The notes under the pieces: generated by a model
Told to the model about the DNA's origin: nothing
Databases searched by the model: none
The model's input: only the letters and a program-made list of their open reading frames with translations
Translations under genes and position numbers: made by a program
DNA from: Methanothrix sp.
GTDB lineage: Archaea; Halobacteriota; Methanosarcinia; Methanotrichales; Methanotrichaceae
Direction of reading: 5' to 3'
DNA: 64,000 nt
Assembly (NCBI RefSeq): GCF_030055635.1
Contig: NZ_JASFYM010000002.1
Location: forward strand, 93,290 to 157,289
Shown: piece by piece, positions 1 through 8,476 of the stretch
Layout of the letters: the number at the start of each line of letters is the position of its first letter
Position numbering within the stretch: position 1 is the first letter of the stretch

Positions 1-883
1 AGTTGTGGTTCTGCGATGTTATGTAGACAATCCTTTTCTCGAGATCCTTCACCGGCTGGTTGCCTCCGTGATGGCCGAACTTCAGCTTGAAGGTCCTCGC
101 GCCCAGCGCCAGCGAGATTACCTGATGACCCAGGCATATGCCGAATATCGGCATCGATCCTGCGAAATGCCTGACGGCCTCTATGGCGCCCACCGCCCTC
201 TCAGGGTCTCCGGGTCCGTTTGATATGAAGAGACCATCTGGCTCAACCGCCTCTATCTCCGAGATGCTCGAATGCGCGGGAAGAACGTGAAGATCGAAGC
301 CGCGACACTCCAGGCTCTTGAGTATGTGCCGCTTTATCCCGAGGTCTATCACCGCCAGCCTGGGGCCATCTCCTTTTATTCTATACGAACTTCCGCATGT
401 GACCTCGCTCAGCAGATCCAGTGACGATATCGAGGGCTGATCCCTGGCGAGCTGCACCACATCAATACCCCTCACCTCAGACTCCCCAACAGCGAGAGCC
501 GCCTTCATGGCGCCCAGCCTTCTTATCTTGACCGTGAGCATCCTGGTGTCCACGCCGTGGATCCCGGGCCTTCCCTCATCCACAAGAAACTCCTCGAGTG
601 TTCTGCTCGACCTGTGATGCCTCGGGCTCGGCCAGATGTGCCTGCAGACCATCCCCCTGGGCCACATGCGATCCGACTGAAACTCATCACCGCTCACGCC
701 GTAGTTGCCCTGCAGCGGGTATGTGAAGAGCAGGATCTGCCCGTTGTATGAGGGATCTGTGAGCGCCTCCTCATATCCAGACATCACCGTGGTGAAAACG
801 ATCTCTCCGGTTACGATCCCTGGGGCACCAAAACCGTAGCCCTCTACCAGCGTGCCATCCTCTAACCCTAAGACCCCAATCAT
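1..883 (-). CDS. carA: Carbamoyl-phosphate synthase small subunit (3' end cut by the window edge)
   Basis: This is the glutaminase subunit that supplies ammonia to carbamoyl-phosphate synthase for arginine and pyrimidine synthesis in the cytoplasm. The reverse strand reads from ATG at 883 as MIGVLGLEDGTLVEGYGFG, the usual CarA N-terminus. Near the window edge it reaches the class I amidotransferase motif GICLGHQ, with the nucleophile Cys at about residue 250 (codon 136-134), then GHHGGNQPV. About 294 codons are visible and the remaining C-terminal part, including the catalytic His/Glu region, is off the window. carB would be expected beyond the left edge. A TATA box lies about 80 bases upstream of the start. 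Family assignment is firm. Confidence 0.95.
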   Translation of the reverse strand, partial: MIGVLGLEDGTLVEGYGFGAPGIVTGEIVFTTVMSGYEEALTDPSYNGQILLFTYPLQGNYGVSGDEFQSDRMWPRGMVCRHIWPSPRHHRSSRTLEEFLVDEGRPGIHGVDTRMLTVKIRRLGAMKAALAVGESEVRGIDVVQLARDQPSISSLDLLSEVTCGSSYRIKGDGPRLAVIDLGIKRHILKSLECRGFDLHVLPAHSSISEIEAVEPDGLFISNGPGDPERAVGAIEAVRHFAGSMPIFGICLGHQVISLALGARTFKLKFGHHGGNQPVKDLEKRIVYITSQNHN

Positions 884-964
884 AGTATCGCCACCACAAG
901 CAATGAGGTGATCTAAATATGTTTCGATGATCTGTAGATCATACGGAGCCCCGAAAGTCCTGAC

Positions 965-972
965 TTTATATA
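965..972 (-). promoter_or_regulatory. TATA box upstream of carA
   Basis: On the minus strand this reads TATATAAA in the context GGGTATATAAAGTC. It lies about 82 bases upstream of the carA ATG, which would give a 5' leader of roughly 55-60 bases. Assigned from sequence match and position only. Confidence 0.5.
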
Positions 973-1158
973 CCCAATCATCCTGGGTGAGAAACTGCAA
1001 CAGGGCAGCAGAGCTGAACGATCACATGACTCTGCATATCGTTCAAAAGAAAATCAAAAACAGAAGCAAAAACTGATGAGACGGATGCGAGCGTCCCTGC
1101 AGCTGAGCATTTATGGAGACATCATCTGAGAGCGGATCATCAAAATAGAAAGCGCAAA

Positions 1159-1179
1159 GGAGATCCGGATCGGATCTCC
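1159..1179 (-). terminator. Hairpin downstream of dnaG
   Basis: GGAGATCC and GGATCTCC form a perfect 8-bp stem with a 5-base loop, six bases beyond the dnaG stop. On the minus strand it is followed by a T-rich stretch (TTTGCGCTTTCTATTTTG). This looks like an intrinsic-type terminator or 3'-end-stabilising hairpin. Archaeal termination mostly relies on the T tract, so the role is inferred. Confidence 0.5.
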
Positions 1180-1184
1180 CAGCA

Positions 1185-2501
1185 TCACTGACCGCTTGTT
1201 ATGACCTTTATCCCGACAGGAGTCTTCGCTATGCTCCCCATCTTCGCTCCTATCAGGTAGTCCAGGCCCTTCTCAGCCGCGATATCGAGAAGCCTCTGGG
1301 TGATCACTCCATCGAATATCACGCCATGAACGCTGCCATTTGACTCCTTCAGCTCCCTCGCAAGGTCCCTCACGGCCACGTCCCTTATCGGGTTGTTGTT
1401 CCTGTCGAAGAGCCTTGCAGTGAGCGTTCCATCGAGCTCTTCGACGTGATGCTTGAACCAGTCCTCAGGCTCCTCGGCCTCGATCTCCGGCTCCTCGTAG
1501 TGCTCATGGGCCTCCTTCTGGACCACTCTTGTCTGGATCTCAGGCGGTGGGGCTATCTCAGCACGATGCGCTATGGGGACCACCTGGGCGACGGTCCTGA
1601 CAGAGACGGGCCTCTCCCTTATCAGGCTCTTCCGCTTGGCCACAATCTCCCGCTTCTTCCTCGCAATCGGCTTGATCTTGTACATGTCCATGACCTGCTC
1701 GACCGGGATCTTCTGGCGGAGTGCGCGTATGATCTCCTTCTGCGTCAGCTCCTCCACGCATTTGCCCTCGGGCGCACGGGCGACGTAGTCTATATCCGCG
1801 ACCTGGAGGAGTTCCTTGACGATGAGCTCACCGCCGCGGTCGCCATCTGTGAATGCCGTGGCGATCTTCTTCGAGCAGAGCTCTGTGATCGTGGGCGGTA
1901 TGTTCGTCCCGCCAACAGCGACAGCGTTCTTTATGCCGTACTTGAGAAGGTTCAGGACATCTGCCCGGCCCTCCACAACAAGAATCGCATCCGAGTCAAG
2001 TACATTCGGACCCGCGGGCAGGTTGTCCTTGCCTATGTAGGTGATCTCCTCCACCCTCACAGACTGCTTTATCTCCTCGGTGATCTGCTCCGTCTCCAGG
2101 ATGTTCTCATCGAACATCTCCACCAGTATCCTCTTCGCCCTGTCTATGATATACTTCCTCTTCGCAGCCCTTACATCCTCTATCTTTGTAACCTGTATCC
2201 TTGCCATGCATGGCCCAACCCGGTCTATGGTCTCAAGGGCTGCAGCCAGGATAGCGGTCTCGACCTTATCGAAGCTCGAGGGTATGGAGATCGTGCCCAT
2301 CGACTTACCGCCGCTTGAGGATATCTGGACGTCTATCCTGCCAAGCCTTCCTGTTTTCTGAAGATCCCTGAGATCAAGATCGCTGCCCAGCAGCCCCTCC
2401 GTCTGGCCGAATATCGCTCCCACAACATCAGGCCGCTCTACTATGCCATCTGCAGTGATATCAGCGTAAATTATATATTTTGTTGTGTCAACATTCTGCA
2501 T
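1185..2501 (-). CDS. dnaG: Archaeal DnaG-like protein (Toprim domain)
   Basis: Archaeal DnaG carries a Toprim domain like bacterial primase and is reported both to associate with the exosome and to prime weakly. The 438-residue product starts [19 protein letters not shown], the typical archaeal DnaG N-terminus. The Toprim signature is visible mid-protein as [17 protein letters not shown], then AVGGTN and AFTDGDRGG (acidic metal-binding Glu and Asp-x-Asp). A charged, low-complexity linker (around residues 300-340) precedes a C-terminal domain. ATG at 2501 was preferred over GTG at 2510 because it matches family starts. The gene stands alone, with a hairpin terminator after it. Length is normal for the family. 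Confidence 0.95.
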   Translation of the reverse strand: MQNVDTTKYIIYADITADGIVERPDVVGAIFGQTEGLLGSDLDLRDLQKTGRLGRIDVQISSSGGKSMGTISIPSSFDKVETAILAAALETIDRVGPCMARIQVTKIEDVRAAKRKYIIDRAKRILVEMFDENILETEQITEEIKQSVRVEEITYIGKDNLPAGPNVLDSDAILVVEGRADVLNLLKYGIKNAVAVGGTNIPPTITELCSKKIATAFTDGDRGGELIVKELLQVADIDYVARAPEGKCVEELTQKEIIRALRQKIPVEQVMDMYKIKPIARKKREIVAKRKSLIRERPVSVRTVAQVVPIAHRAEIAPPPEIQTRVVQKEAHEHYEEPEIEAEEPEDWFKHHVEELDGTLTARLFDRNNNPIRDVAVRDLARELKESNGSVHGVIFDGVITQRLLDIAAEKGLDYLIGAKMGSIAKTPVGIKVITSGQ

Positions 2502-2874
2502 ATAAGACACCCCAAATTTTAAAATAGTTAGATAAAAGTCACGCAGACCTTCACTGCCCGACAGGGAGACCTACCCACACTGTATCGGCGTCACCCAACT
2601 GCTTCACCCTGCACAGTCCTTCAGCCAAAATACCCTTCAGGTGCCCTTCCTATCGAGCTGTAATGATCATGAACGTGCATTTATCCAACTATTCCCATGC
2701 TCGTGTATCAGCTTTATGGATTATGTGATAACTGCCCACTGTGGTCCTACCGAGCTCTCATGTGAGACAGAACGCTCTTATAATAGCTCCCACGCGAGCA
2801 TCTATCAAAAGGTAAGGGGCAAAACTAGTTTAATAACTTTTTGGTACCACCGCATCAGCATATATTTTATACTA
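2502..2874. other. Intergenic region between dnaG and nmd3
   Basis: About 370 bases with no convincing gene on either strand. The part nearest nmd3 is AT-rich (2820-2890), and a weak TATA-like GACTTTTATC on the minus strand about 35 bases before the dnaG start may be its promoter. The middle section (2541-2760) has mixed composition, and neither a tRNA nor any other RNA was recognised in it. Confidence 0.5.
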
Positions 2875-3909
2875 CTAATACAATAAAAACAGACCCCTCT
2901 CTGTATGCAATACTTTCACCTCTGCTCCGGATTCGAGCTTCATCCCGGCCGGGCGGATCGCGAGCACGGTCCGGTAGCTCTCCGGATCCAGAACCTCAAC
3001 CACGCTCTCATCTACGGAGATCACAACACTCTTCCTGGCCTTCGAGCTGTCCCCTATGATCTCCGCAGCATCGGCCTCCTCTTCAGATATGTAGAACCTC
3101 TCGCCCTTATCCAGGGATATGACAGCTGTCCTTCTCCCCTCAAACCCCACCACCTCCATCACCGCACCCTTTGAGTATATCACATCGCCCTTCCTGAGCC
3201 TGGGAAGGCGCACGAGCATGGTGGTTCTGAAGAGATCCTTTCCGTCCCTGCATCCCACAAGCTTCACAGATTCCTGAACTCTGCCGCCAAACCTCTGGGC
3301 GATGGTTTTTGCTATATGCCTTCCAAGCTGTGTGGAGCCCACAATGATATCTATGCCGCCCCGGACGTCCTTTATATCCTGAATGAACGCGAGCCTGTCG
3401 CCCTTTTGATATCCGGCTGCTGCAAGGCTCTGGGCGATCTCCCTGGCCTCGGAGAGATCGCTCTCCTCCGGCGGCCTCTCCCTTCCCCTCACCTGGACTA
3501 TGCCCTCGAAGTACCTGCCGGCGATCCTGCTGCATCTGTCACATGTGCGTCTTGATACCCTGACCCTCACCTGGCACTCCGCATGCACTGCAGTGCCCCT
3601 GAACATGCCGCTAAGATGGACATCTGCCACGAACCTCGTGGATCCTCTGGGATGCAGAAGGATCTCCAGCTCGACATCCTCAAGCTCGTGGTGTACAGAG
3701 ATCTCCCTGAAGAGGGCATTTCTTATGAGCTCATCCAGATCCGAATCCGGATGCCTCCACCTTCCCCTCTCCAGGATCGATCCGCAGACAGGGCAGACGA
3801 CGAGCTCGATCTGGTCCGGGCAGATCATGAACTCTGTCGTCTCGAGAATGCAGGAGAGGCAGAGTCCGTCATCAGATGCCCCACCGCATCTGGGACATAT
3901 GCTCCTCAC
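2875..3909 (-). CDS. nmd3: NMD3-family 60S export/ribosome-associated protein
   Basis: The 344-residue product is the archaeal relative of eukaryotic NMD3, a large-subunit ribosome adaptor. The N-terminus carries the paired zinc motifs CPRCGG and CLSC, then CPVCG, and later CDRCSRIAGRYFEGIVQVRGR, the strongly conserved NMD3 segment. A C-terminal beta-rich region with KGDVIYSKGAVMEVVGFEGRRTAV follows. The best start is GTG at 3909, overlapping the DUF424 stop (GTGA), because the zinc motif begins five residues later; reading further upstream gives only out-of-frame shadow sequence. It is the last gene of the run metK / secreted protein / DUF424 / nmd3, which suggests translational coupling. 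Confidence 0.9.
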   Translation of the reverse strand: MRSICPRCGGASDDGLCLSCILETTEFMICPDQIELVVCPVCGSILERGRWRHPDSDLDELIRNALFREISVHHELEDVELEILLHPRGSTRFVADVHLSGMFRGTAVHAECQVRVRVSRRTCDRCSRIAGRYFEGIVQVRGRERPPEESDLSEAREIAQSLAAAGYQKGDRLAFIQDIKDVRGGIDIIVGSTQLGRHIAKTIAQRFGGRVQESVKLVGCRDGKDLFRTTMLVRLPRLRKGDVIYSKGAVMEVVGFEGRRTAVISLDKGERFYISEEEADAAEIIGDSSKARKSVVISVDESVVEVLDPESYRTVLAIRPAGMKLESGAEVKVLHTERGLFLLY

Positions 3910-4265
3910 ATTCGCACCATCTGGGCACACGGAACCCCATCGATATGCAGAACGTTCTCGCGATCGACATACTCGAATGCTATCGCCCATCCGACAGCTC
4001 TCTCCCCGACGAAGTTCGCCATCGTGGCCTCCTCGAGGGCCCTCTCGAGCATCGCCGCCGAAGCCAGCTCCTGGCCGAAAAAGCTCACGCTGACCTCGAG
4101 CTGGAGATCGTTCTCCGTGAACCTCTGTCCGAGCAGCTCGCTGTCGCATACGGCAACCAGGACCTCCCCGCCGATCGTGTACGTCCTGAGACACATCGAG
4201 AGCTCATCGTAATCTCCTGGTGCACCGCTATTCATCATCATGCTCTCAATCTCTTCATATGTCAT
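3906..4265 (-). CDS. DUF424 family protein
   Basis: This is a small conserved archaeal protein of unknown function. The core begins MCLRTYTIGGEVLVAVCDSELLGQ, then FTENDLQLEVS, the recognisable DUF424 pattern. It ends GVPCAQMVRM. ATG at 4265 gives 119 residues and sits 7 bases after the upstream stop. Family members usually begin near the internal Met at 4196 (96 residues), so the first 23 residues may not be translated. It overlaps nmd3 by GTGA, and DUF424 genes are often near translation-related genes, so a ribosome- or RNA-linked role is plausible but unproven. Confidence 0.85.
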   Translation of the reverse strand: MTYEEIESMMMNSGAPGDYDELSMCLRTYTIGGEVLVAVCDSELLGQRFTENDLQLEVSVSFFGQELASAAMLERALEEATMANFVGERAVGWAIAFEYVDRENVLHIDGVPCAQMVRM

Positions 4266-4272
4266 GAATGGT

Positions 4273-5175
4273 TTATATCTCCTCCTGCCCGCCAGGAGTC
4301 TTCAGGGTAACAAAGCCGTGGTTTGTGACTGTGGTTGTGAGAACCATATCGAGCGAGCCTCCAGGGCTGGATGTGTTTCTGGTGAAGCTCCTGGACTCGC
4401 CGGGGCAGAGCTGGAAGATCTCGCCCATGTGCTTCAGATTCACACAGCCATCCTCGATGCCCAGAATCTCGAACTGATCGGTCTCGTTCGTCTCAATCGT
4501 TGATACCTCCGCGCTGTACGGCAGCTTCACCGCGCTGAGCATGCTGCTCGCACCACCGCCGAGATCTCCTGAAAGCGATATGCCTGTTCCTACTATGAGT
4601 TCCGCATCATCCACGCCATCTATGGGCATCATCGACCTGAGCATGCCTCCTTCCAGCGAGTACGTGGGGAAATCAATCATGATCCTCGGGCCCGGTCCAG
4701 TCCTGGCGATGCCGTGCTCGACCGTCCATATCTCCAGAAAGAGGCTCTCTCCCCTGCCGGCTGTCACACCTTCTTCACGCCTGTCTATTCTGATCACACC
4801 ACCATCGACCGCGACAAGGATCTGATCCCCCAGAAATGTTATCGATCCAGGGTTGCTCAGACCCGTTGCTATATCACGGGCGCTTTTATTCATGATCGAT
4901 GTTACCCTGTCTGAGTGGGAGATCAGCAGCGCACCGTTGCTGAACGCCAGCCCTCTTACACGCCCGTCAACCTCGAACCGGTCCAGAACCGTCCCGTCCG
5001 GTGATATTCTCAGGATCTCTGTTGTATCGCTGCCGGCTCTGTAGATCGCAGCATAGAAATCATCGCCAGAGGTTGTCAATGCATCCGGCCTTCCTCCGCT
5101 CCAGACCAGCGTGCCCGCTGCAGATGATGGTGAAGACATCAGGACAAGCAGGAGAACCAGAGCCAGCGCTCTCAT
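4273..5175 (-). CDS. Secreted protein, probable beta-propeller N-terminal half
   Basis: The 300-residue protein begins MRALALVLLLVLMSSPSSAAG, a clean signal peptide with a likely cleavage after the Ala-Ala. Residues of about 25-150 show short repeats of the form 'ILRISPDGTVLDRF', 'GLAFSNGALLIS' and 'SITFLGDQILVAVDGGVIRI', typical of a propeller fold such as NHL/SMP30. The C-terminal third is beta-rich with two Cys (DGCVNLKHMGEIFQLCPG) and no membrane anchor. The chosen ATG at 5175 puts the signal peptide at the N-terminus; longer readings add an implausible charged extension. It lies 8 bases after metK. Function is unknown, and its place between metK and nmd3 is unexpected for a secreted protein. 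Confidence 0.75.
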   Translation of the reverse strand: MRALALVLLLVLMSSPSSAAGTLVWSGGRPDALTTSGDDFYAAIYRAGSDTTEILRISPDGTVLDRFEVDGRVRGLAFSNGALLISHSDRVTSIMNKSARDIATGLSNPGSITFLGDQILVAVDGGVIRIDRREEGVTAGRGESLFLEIWTVEHGIARTGPGPRIMIDFPTYSLEGGMLRSMMPIDGVDDAELIVGTGISLSGDLGGGASSMLSAVKLPYSAEVSTIETNETDQFEILGIEDGCVNLKHMGEIFQLCPGESRSFTRNTSSPGGSLDMVLTTTVTNHGFVTLKTPGGQEEI

Positions 5176-5183
5176 ACTCCACC

Positions 5184-6383
5184 TCAGTATGTCTGGAGCT
5201 CCCCGCGGAAGATCATCTGCTGAACCCTGGGGATGTTCTCGAGCCACCTCTCGGTTATCTCCTCCGCCCTGGAATGTGCTGAACTCAAACCCACTCCATC
5301 CTTCAGCACGAGCTGCACAGATGCGATGTGCGGCTGGCTGATGGGCTTGCCGATCTGTGAGAGTATCTTCACGTAAACCTCCTCCACGCCATCAACCTCC
5401 TCGGCGATCTCCTTTGCTATGAGGTTTGAGAGGAGGTTGTAGATCTTGCCGACGTGGTTGATCGGGTTCTTTCCGGATGTCGCCTCCAGGCTCATCGGCC
5501 TGTTCGGGGTGATCAGGCCGTTTGCACGGTTGCCCCTGCCCACAGCACCATCATCCCCCATCTCTGCAGAGGTGCCTGTGACAGTTATGTACACAGAACC
5601 GGTGGCTATGTTATCGCCGACGTTCATCTGAACTTTAACCCTGCGTTTTGTCATCGACTGCGCCTTAGCTGAGATCTCCTCCACGATCTCTTTCTTCGTC
5701 TCCACATAGTGATCGAGGTCATCGATGTATCTGTCGACCATTGCGCATGCGATCGTGAGATAGATCGTATCGTCCTCCCTGAGACCCATGACCTTGATAT
5801 CCTCCCCTATAGCAGGTATCCTGCTCCTGAGCGAGAGAAGCTCCTGCTCAGTGCTGTAGACTATCCTCTCAGTCTCGGATAGCGGTGCGTATCCCACGCC
5901 GTATGATGTATCATTCGCGCTCGGCACAGTGGATGTATCTCTGTCGAATATCTCACAGAGATCTGCAGAACCTGTGCCGATCTTGCAGTCGATGATGACA
6001 TGCGTATCCAGATCGAGGTTTCTCAGGGCTCTCTTGAGATGGCTTCGTGCAGTTCTCAGAGCTATCGCGTCCACAGGCACCTCAACATCCCCGCATACCC
6101 GCGTCGCCCTGCCTGTGAGCAGTATGTACTGGGGCTGGATGACCTCCCCGCCGCCAAAGGCCGGCCTGGAGCGCCCCGCCACTATCTGTATCTTGTCGGT
6201 GTTGTGGTGAAGCACCCTGCCGAACCTCTCGATGTACTCTCTGCAGAGGGCCCGGCTGATCTCCTCTGCGATGCCATCTGCGACGCTGTCTGGATGCCCC
6301 AGTCCCTTGCGCTCCACGACCTCTATATTCTGCTTCTCAACAGGCCTCTGGGTTAGCTCCTCGACCCTGATATTCTTGGTCAT
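5184..6383 (-). CDS. metK: S-adenosylmethionine synthetase, archaeal type
   Basis: Makes S-adenosylmethionine from methionine and ATP in the cytoplasm. The 399 residues match the archaeal MAT family (PF01941), which is distant from bacterial MetK. Visible motifs are GHPDS at 29-33, [40 protein letters not shown] and [20 protein letters not shown]. The start is ATG at 6383 with GAGG upstream and a TATA-like AGTATTAATAGGG about 50 bases before it. It heads the minus-strand run that continues into the secreted protein, DUF424 and nmd3, and is divergent from nadE. Confidence 0.96.
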   Translation of the reverse strand: MTKNIRVEELTQRPVEKQNIEVVERKGLGHPDSVADGIAEEISRALCREYIERFGRVLHHNTDKIQIVAGRSRPAFGGGEVIQPQYILLTGRATRVCGDVEVPVDAIALRTARSHLKRALRNLDLDTHVIIDCKIGTGSADLCEIFDRDTSTVPSANDTSYGVGYAPLSETERIVYSTEQELLSLRSRIPAIGEDIKVMGLREDDTIYLTIACAMVDRYIDDLDHYVETKKEIVEEISAKAQSMTKRRVKVQMNVGDNIATGSVYITVTGTSAEMGDDGAVGRGNRANGLITPNRPMSLEATSGKNPINHVGKIYNLLSNLIAKEIAEEVDGVEEVYVKILSQIGKPISQPHIASVQLVLKDGVGLSSAHSRAEEITERWLENIPRVQQMIFRGELQTY

Positions 6384-6507
6384 GACCCCATCCTCGGTTC
6401 AGATCTTCGAGCTCAGATCCACAAGCTCCCTATTAATACTTTGGTCGGGCCGGTGTGCGGCTGCAGTTTTAATTTTGACCGAGAGCATCCCGCGCCAGCC
6501 AGATTGG

Positions 6508-6516
6508 TATATATAA
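6508..6516 (+). promoter_or_regulatory. TATA box of nadE
   Basis: TATATATAA centred about 28 bases before the ATG at 6540. With the usual archaeal TATA-to-start distance of about 26 bases, transcription would begin within a few bases of the start codon, giving a leaderless transcript. This supports 6540 over in-frame upstream starts such as 6522. Confidence 0.6.
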
Positions 6517-6539
6517 GAGGTATGGAATATGCCGCTCCG

Positions 6540-8159
6540 ATGAGAGCTGCTCTTCTCCAGATCAACACAACCGTCGGGGATATCGAGGGCAATGCGTCTC
6601 TTATCAGAGAAGCGGTGGAGTCACTTGATGTGGATCTGGCGGTAACCCCCGAGATGTCTCTGATTGGGTACCCTCCGCGCGATCTTCTGCTGATACCTGG
6701 ATTTGTGAAAAAGGCCTGGGATGTTCTCAGGAGGCTCGCGCTCGATCTCAAAGATTCTCCGCCAGTGCTCGTCGGGATACCAGAGCCGAACAGAGCCGAG
6801 ACTGGGAGGCCACTCTTCAACTCTGCTGCTCTTCTCGCAGATGGATCTGTGAATCAGATCTTCCGAAAGACGCTGCTCCCGACATACGATGTCTTCGATG
6901 AGGACAGATACTTTGAGCCTGCATCTGGCCCGCAGATTCTGAACCTGAATGGAAGATCGTTTGGCATCACCATATGCGAGGACATCTGGAATGATTCCGA
7001 TGTCTTCGGGCGCAAAAGGTACCACAGGGATCCTCTGGAGAGTCTGCGCGGAGCTGGCTGTTTTATAAACATGTCAGCATCGCCATTCACGGCAGGAAAG
7101 CATCTCAGAAGGGAGATGATGCTCAGCAGCATCGCCCGCAAGTATGAAGTTCCTCTCATCTACGTGAACCAGGTCGGCGGCAATGACGACCTGGTCTTCG
7201 ACGGCAGAAGCTGCGCCTTCTCTCCGTCAGGAGAGCTAATTGCAAGGGCAGCGGCTTTTGAGGAGGATATCCTCATTGTGGATATCGATTCCTGCAGCGG
7301 ATCTGTTTCAGGAGACGATTTCTCCCCTGAGTCGGAGATCTGGCGGGCGCTTGTGCTCGGCACCAGGGATTACGTCCGCAAATGCGGATTCAGGTCCGCC
7401 GTGATCGGGCTCTCAGGAGGCATCGACTCATCCCTTACAGCGGCGATCGCTGCTGAGGCGCTTGGACCCGAGAATGTGACCGGCGTTCTAATGCCATCTC
7501 CATACACCAGCAGTACGAGCATCGATGATGCCCTGGAGCTTGCGAGGAATCTCTGCATCAAAACCATCACGATACCGATAGATGAGATAATGATGGCGTT
7601 CGAGCGCACACTGGAGCCGGTTTTCAGGGGTACGAAGAGAGATGTGACCGAGGAGAACATACAGGCGAGGATAAGGGGCAACCTGCTCATGGCCCTATCG
7701 AATAAATTCGGGCATATCGTTCTCTCGACAGGGAACAAATCCGAGCTTGCAGTCGGATACTGCACGATCTACGGGGACATGTCAGGAGGATTTGCCGTGC
7801 TCTCAGATGTCCCCAAGACAATGGTCTACAGGATAGCGAGGTGGATCAACGCGAGAAGAGCTGTTATACCCCAGAGGGTCCTCGAGAAGGCGCCATCTGC
7901 AGAGCTCAGACCTGGCCAGAAGGATCAGGACACTCTGCCACCGTACGATATCCTGGATGAGATTCTGCACAGACACATAGAGCAGCGCCAGTCTGAGGAG
8001 GAGATCGTGAGCGCCGGTTTTGATCCTGAGCTGGTGAGGTATGTACTTAGAATGATAAAAACCGCGGAGTTCAAGAGGAAGCAGGCGCCACCAGGGATCA
8101 AGGTCACAGACCGCGCCTTCGGGAGCGGGTGGAGGATGCCGATAGCATACAGGATCTAA
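6540..8159 (+). CDS. nadE: Glutamine-dependent NAD+ synthetase
   Basis: Amidates nicotinate adenine dinucleotide to NAD+ using glutamine. The 539-residue protein fuses two domains. Residues of about 1-255 are a nitrilase-type glutaminase with catalytic Glu38 (TPEMS), Lys110 (FRKTLLP) and Cys146 (TICEDIWND). Residues of about 270-535 are the synthetase with the PP-loop SGGIDSS at 292-298 and LSTGNKSELAVGY. Length fits the compact two-domain NadE. The ATG at 6540 follows a TATA box at leaderless distance. Divergent from metK across about 150 bases. Confidence 0.96.
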   Translation: MRAALLQINTTVGDIEGNASLIREAVESLDVDLAVTPEMSLIGYPPRDLLLIPGFVKKAWDVLRRLALDLKDSPPVLVGIPEPNRAETGRPLFNSAALLADGSVNQIFRKTLLPTYDVFDEDRYFEPASGPQILNLNGRSFGITICEDIWNDSDVFGRKRYHRDPLESLRGAGCFINMSASPFTAGKHLRREMMLSSIARKYEVPLIYVNQVGGNDDLVFDGRSCAFSPSGELIARAAAFEEDILIVDIDSCSGSVSGDDFSPESEIWRALVLGTRDYVRKCGFRSAVIGLSGGIDSSLTAAIAAEALGPENVTGVLMPSPYTSSTSIDDALELARNLCIKTITIPIDEIMMAFERTLEPVFRGTKRDVTEENIQARIRGNLLMALSNKFGHIVLSTGNKSELAVGYCTIYGDMSGGFAVLSDVPKTMVYRIARWINARRAVIPQRVLEKAPSAELRPGQKDQDTLPPYDILDEILHRHIEQRQSEEEIVSAGFDPELVRYVLRMIKTAEFKRKQAPPGIKVTDRAFGSGWRMPIAYRI

Positions 8160-8476
8160 GCATAGGATTCCGAAAACACTCGTGGGAGATCATAAAGTTG
8201 CGTGTCCTTGTGAACATAGAATTCAGATGCTGGTCATATTTTATTCATAAATAATAATCTTAATTGTGTATTCATTTTCCGAAGTACCTCCAAAAGCTTC
8301 GCGAATTTACACATTTTAATTACAATTTAAATTTTAAATTTATCAAATACATTACAAAAAACGCTTTCGGAGAGCCACCATCATAAAATAATGGAGATAT
8401 ACCGATTGCGCCGGATGCTTTCAGTCTCCGAAATGTTTATACATAGAAACCATTTAAATATTTCGTGGGGTAGCAG
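8160..8476. other. AT-rich intergenic region upstream of the surface-protein gene
   Basis: About 317 bases with no gene. The centre (8270-8360) is extremely A+T rich with runs such as AATTTAAATTTTAAATTT. A TATA-like TTTATACAT near 8437-8445 lies about 35 bases before the next ATG, so the leader would be about 10 bases. GGGGT ahead of that ATG may act as a ribosome binding site. Confidence 0.55.

Larger units (their letters stand above)
884..1184. other. Intergenic region between carA and dnaG
   Basis: No open reading frame here resembles a protein. The region holds the carA promoter (965-972) and, beside the dnaG stop, a perfect hairpin at 1159-1179. Nothing else was recognised. Confidence 0.6.

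Noticed and set aside
1446-2318. 290-codon plus-strand reading opposite dnaG
   Set aside because: Antisense shadow of dnaG; repetitive Leu/Arg/Asp composition and no family resemblance.
2541-2760. Possible RNA gene between dnaG and nmd3
   Set aside because: Checked for tRNA arms and long stems; none were found.
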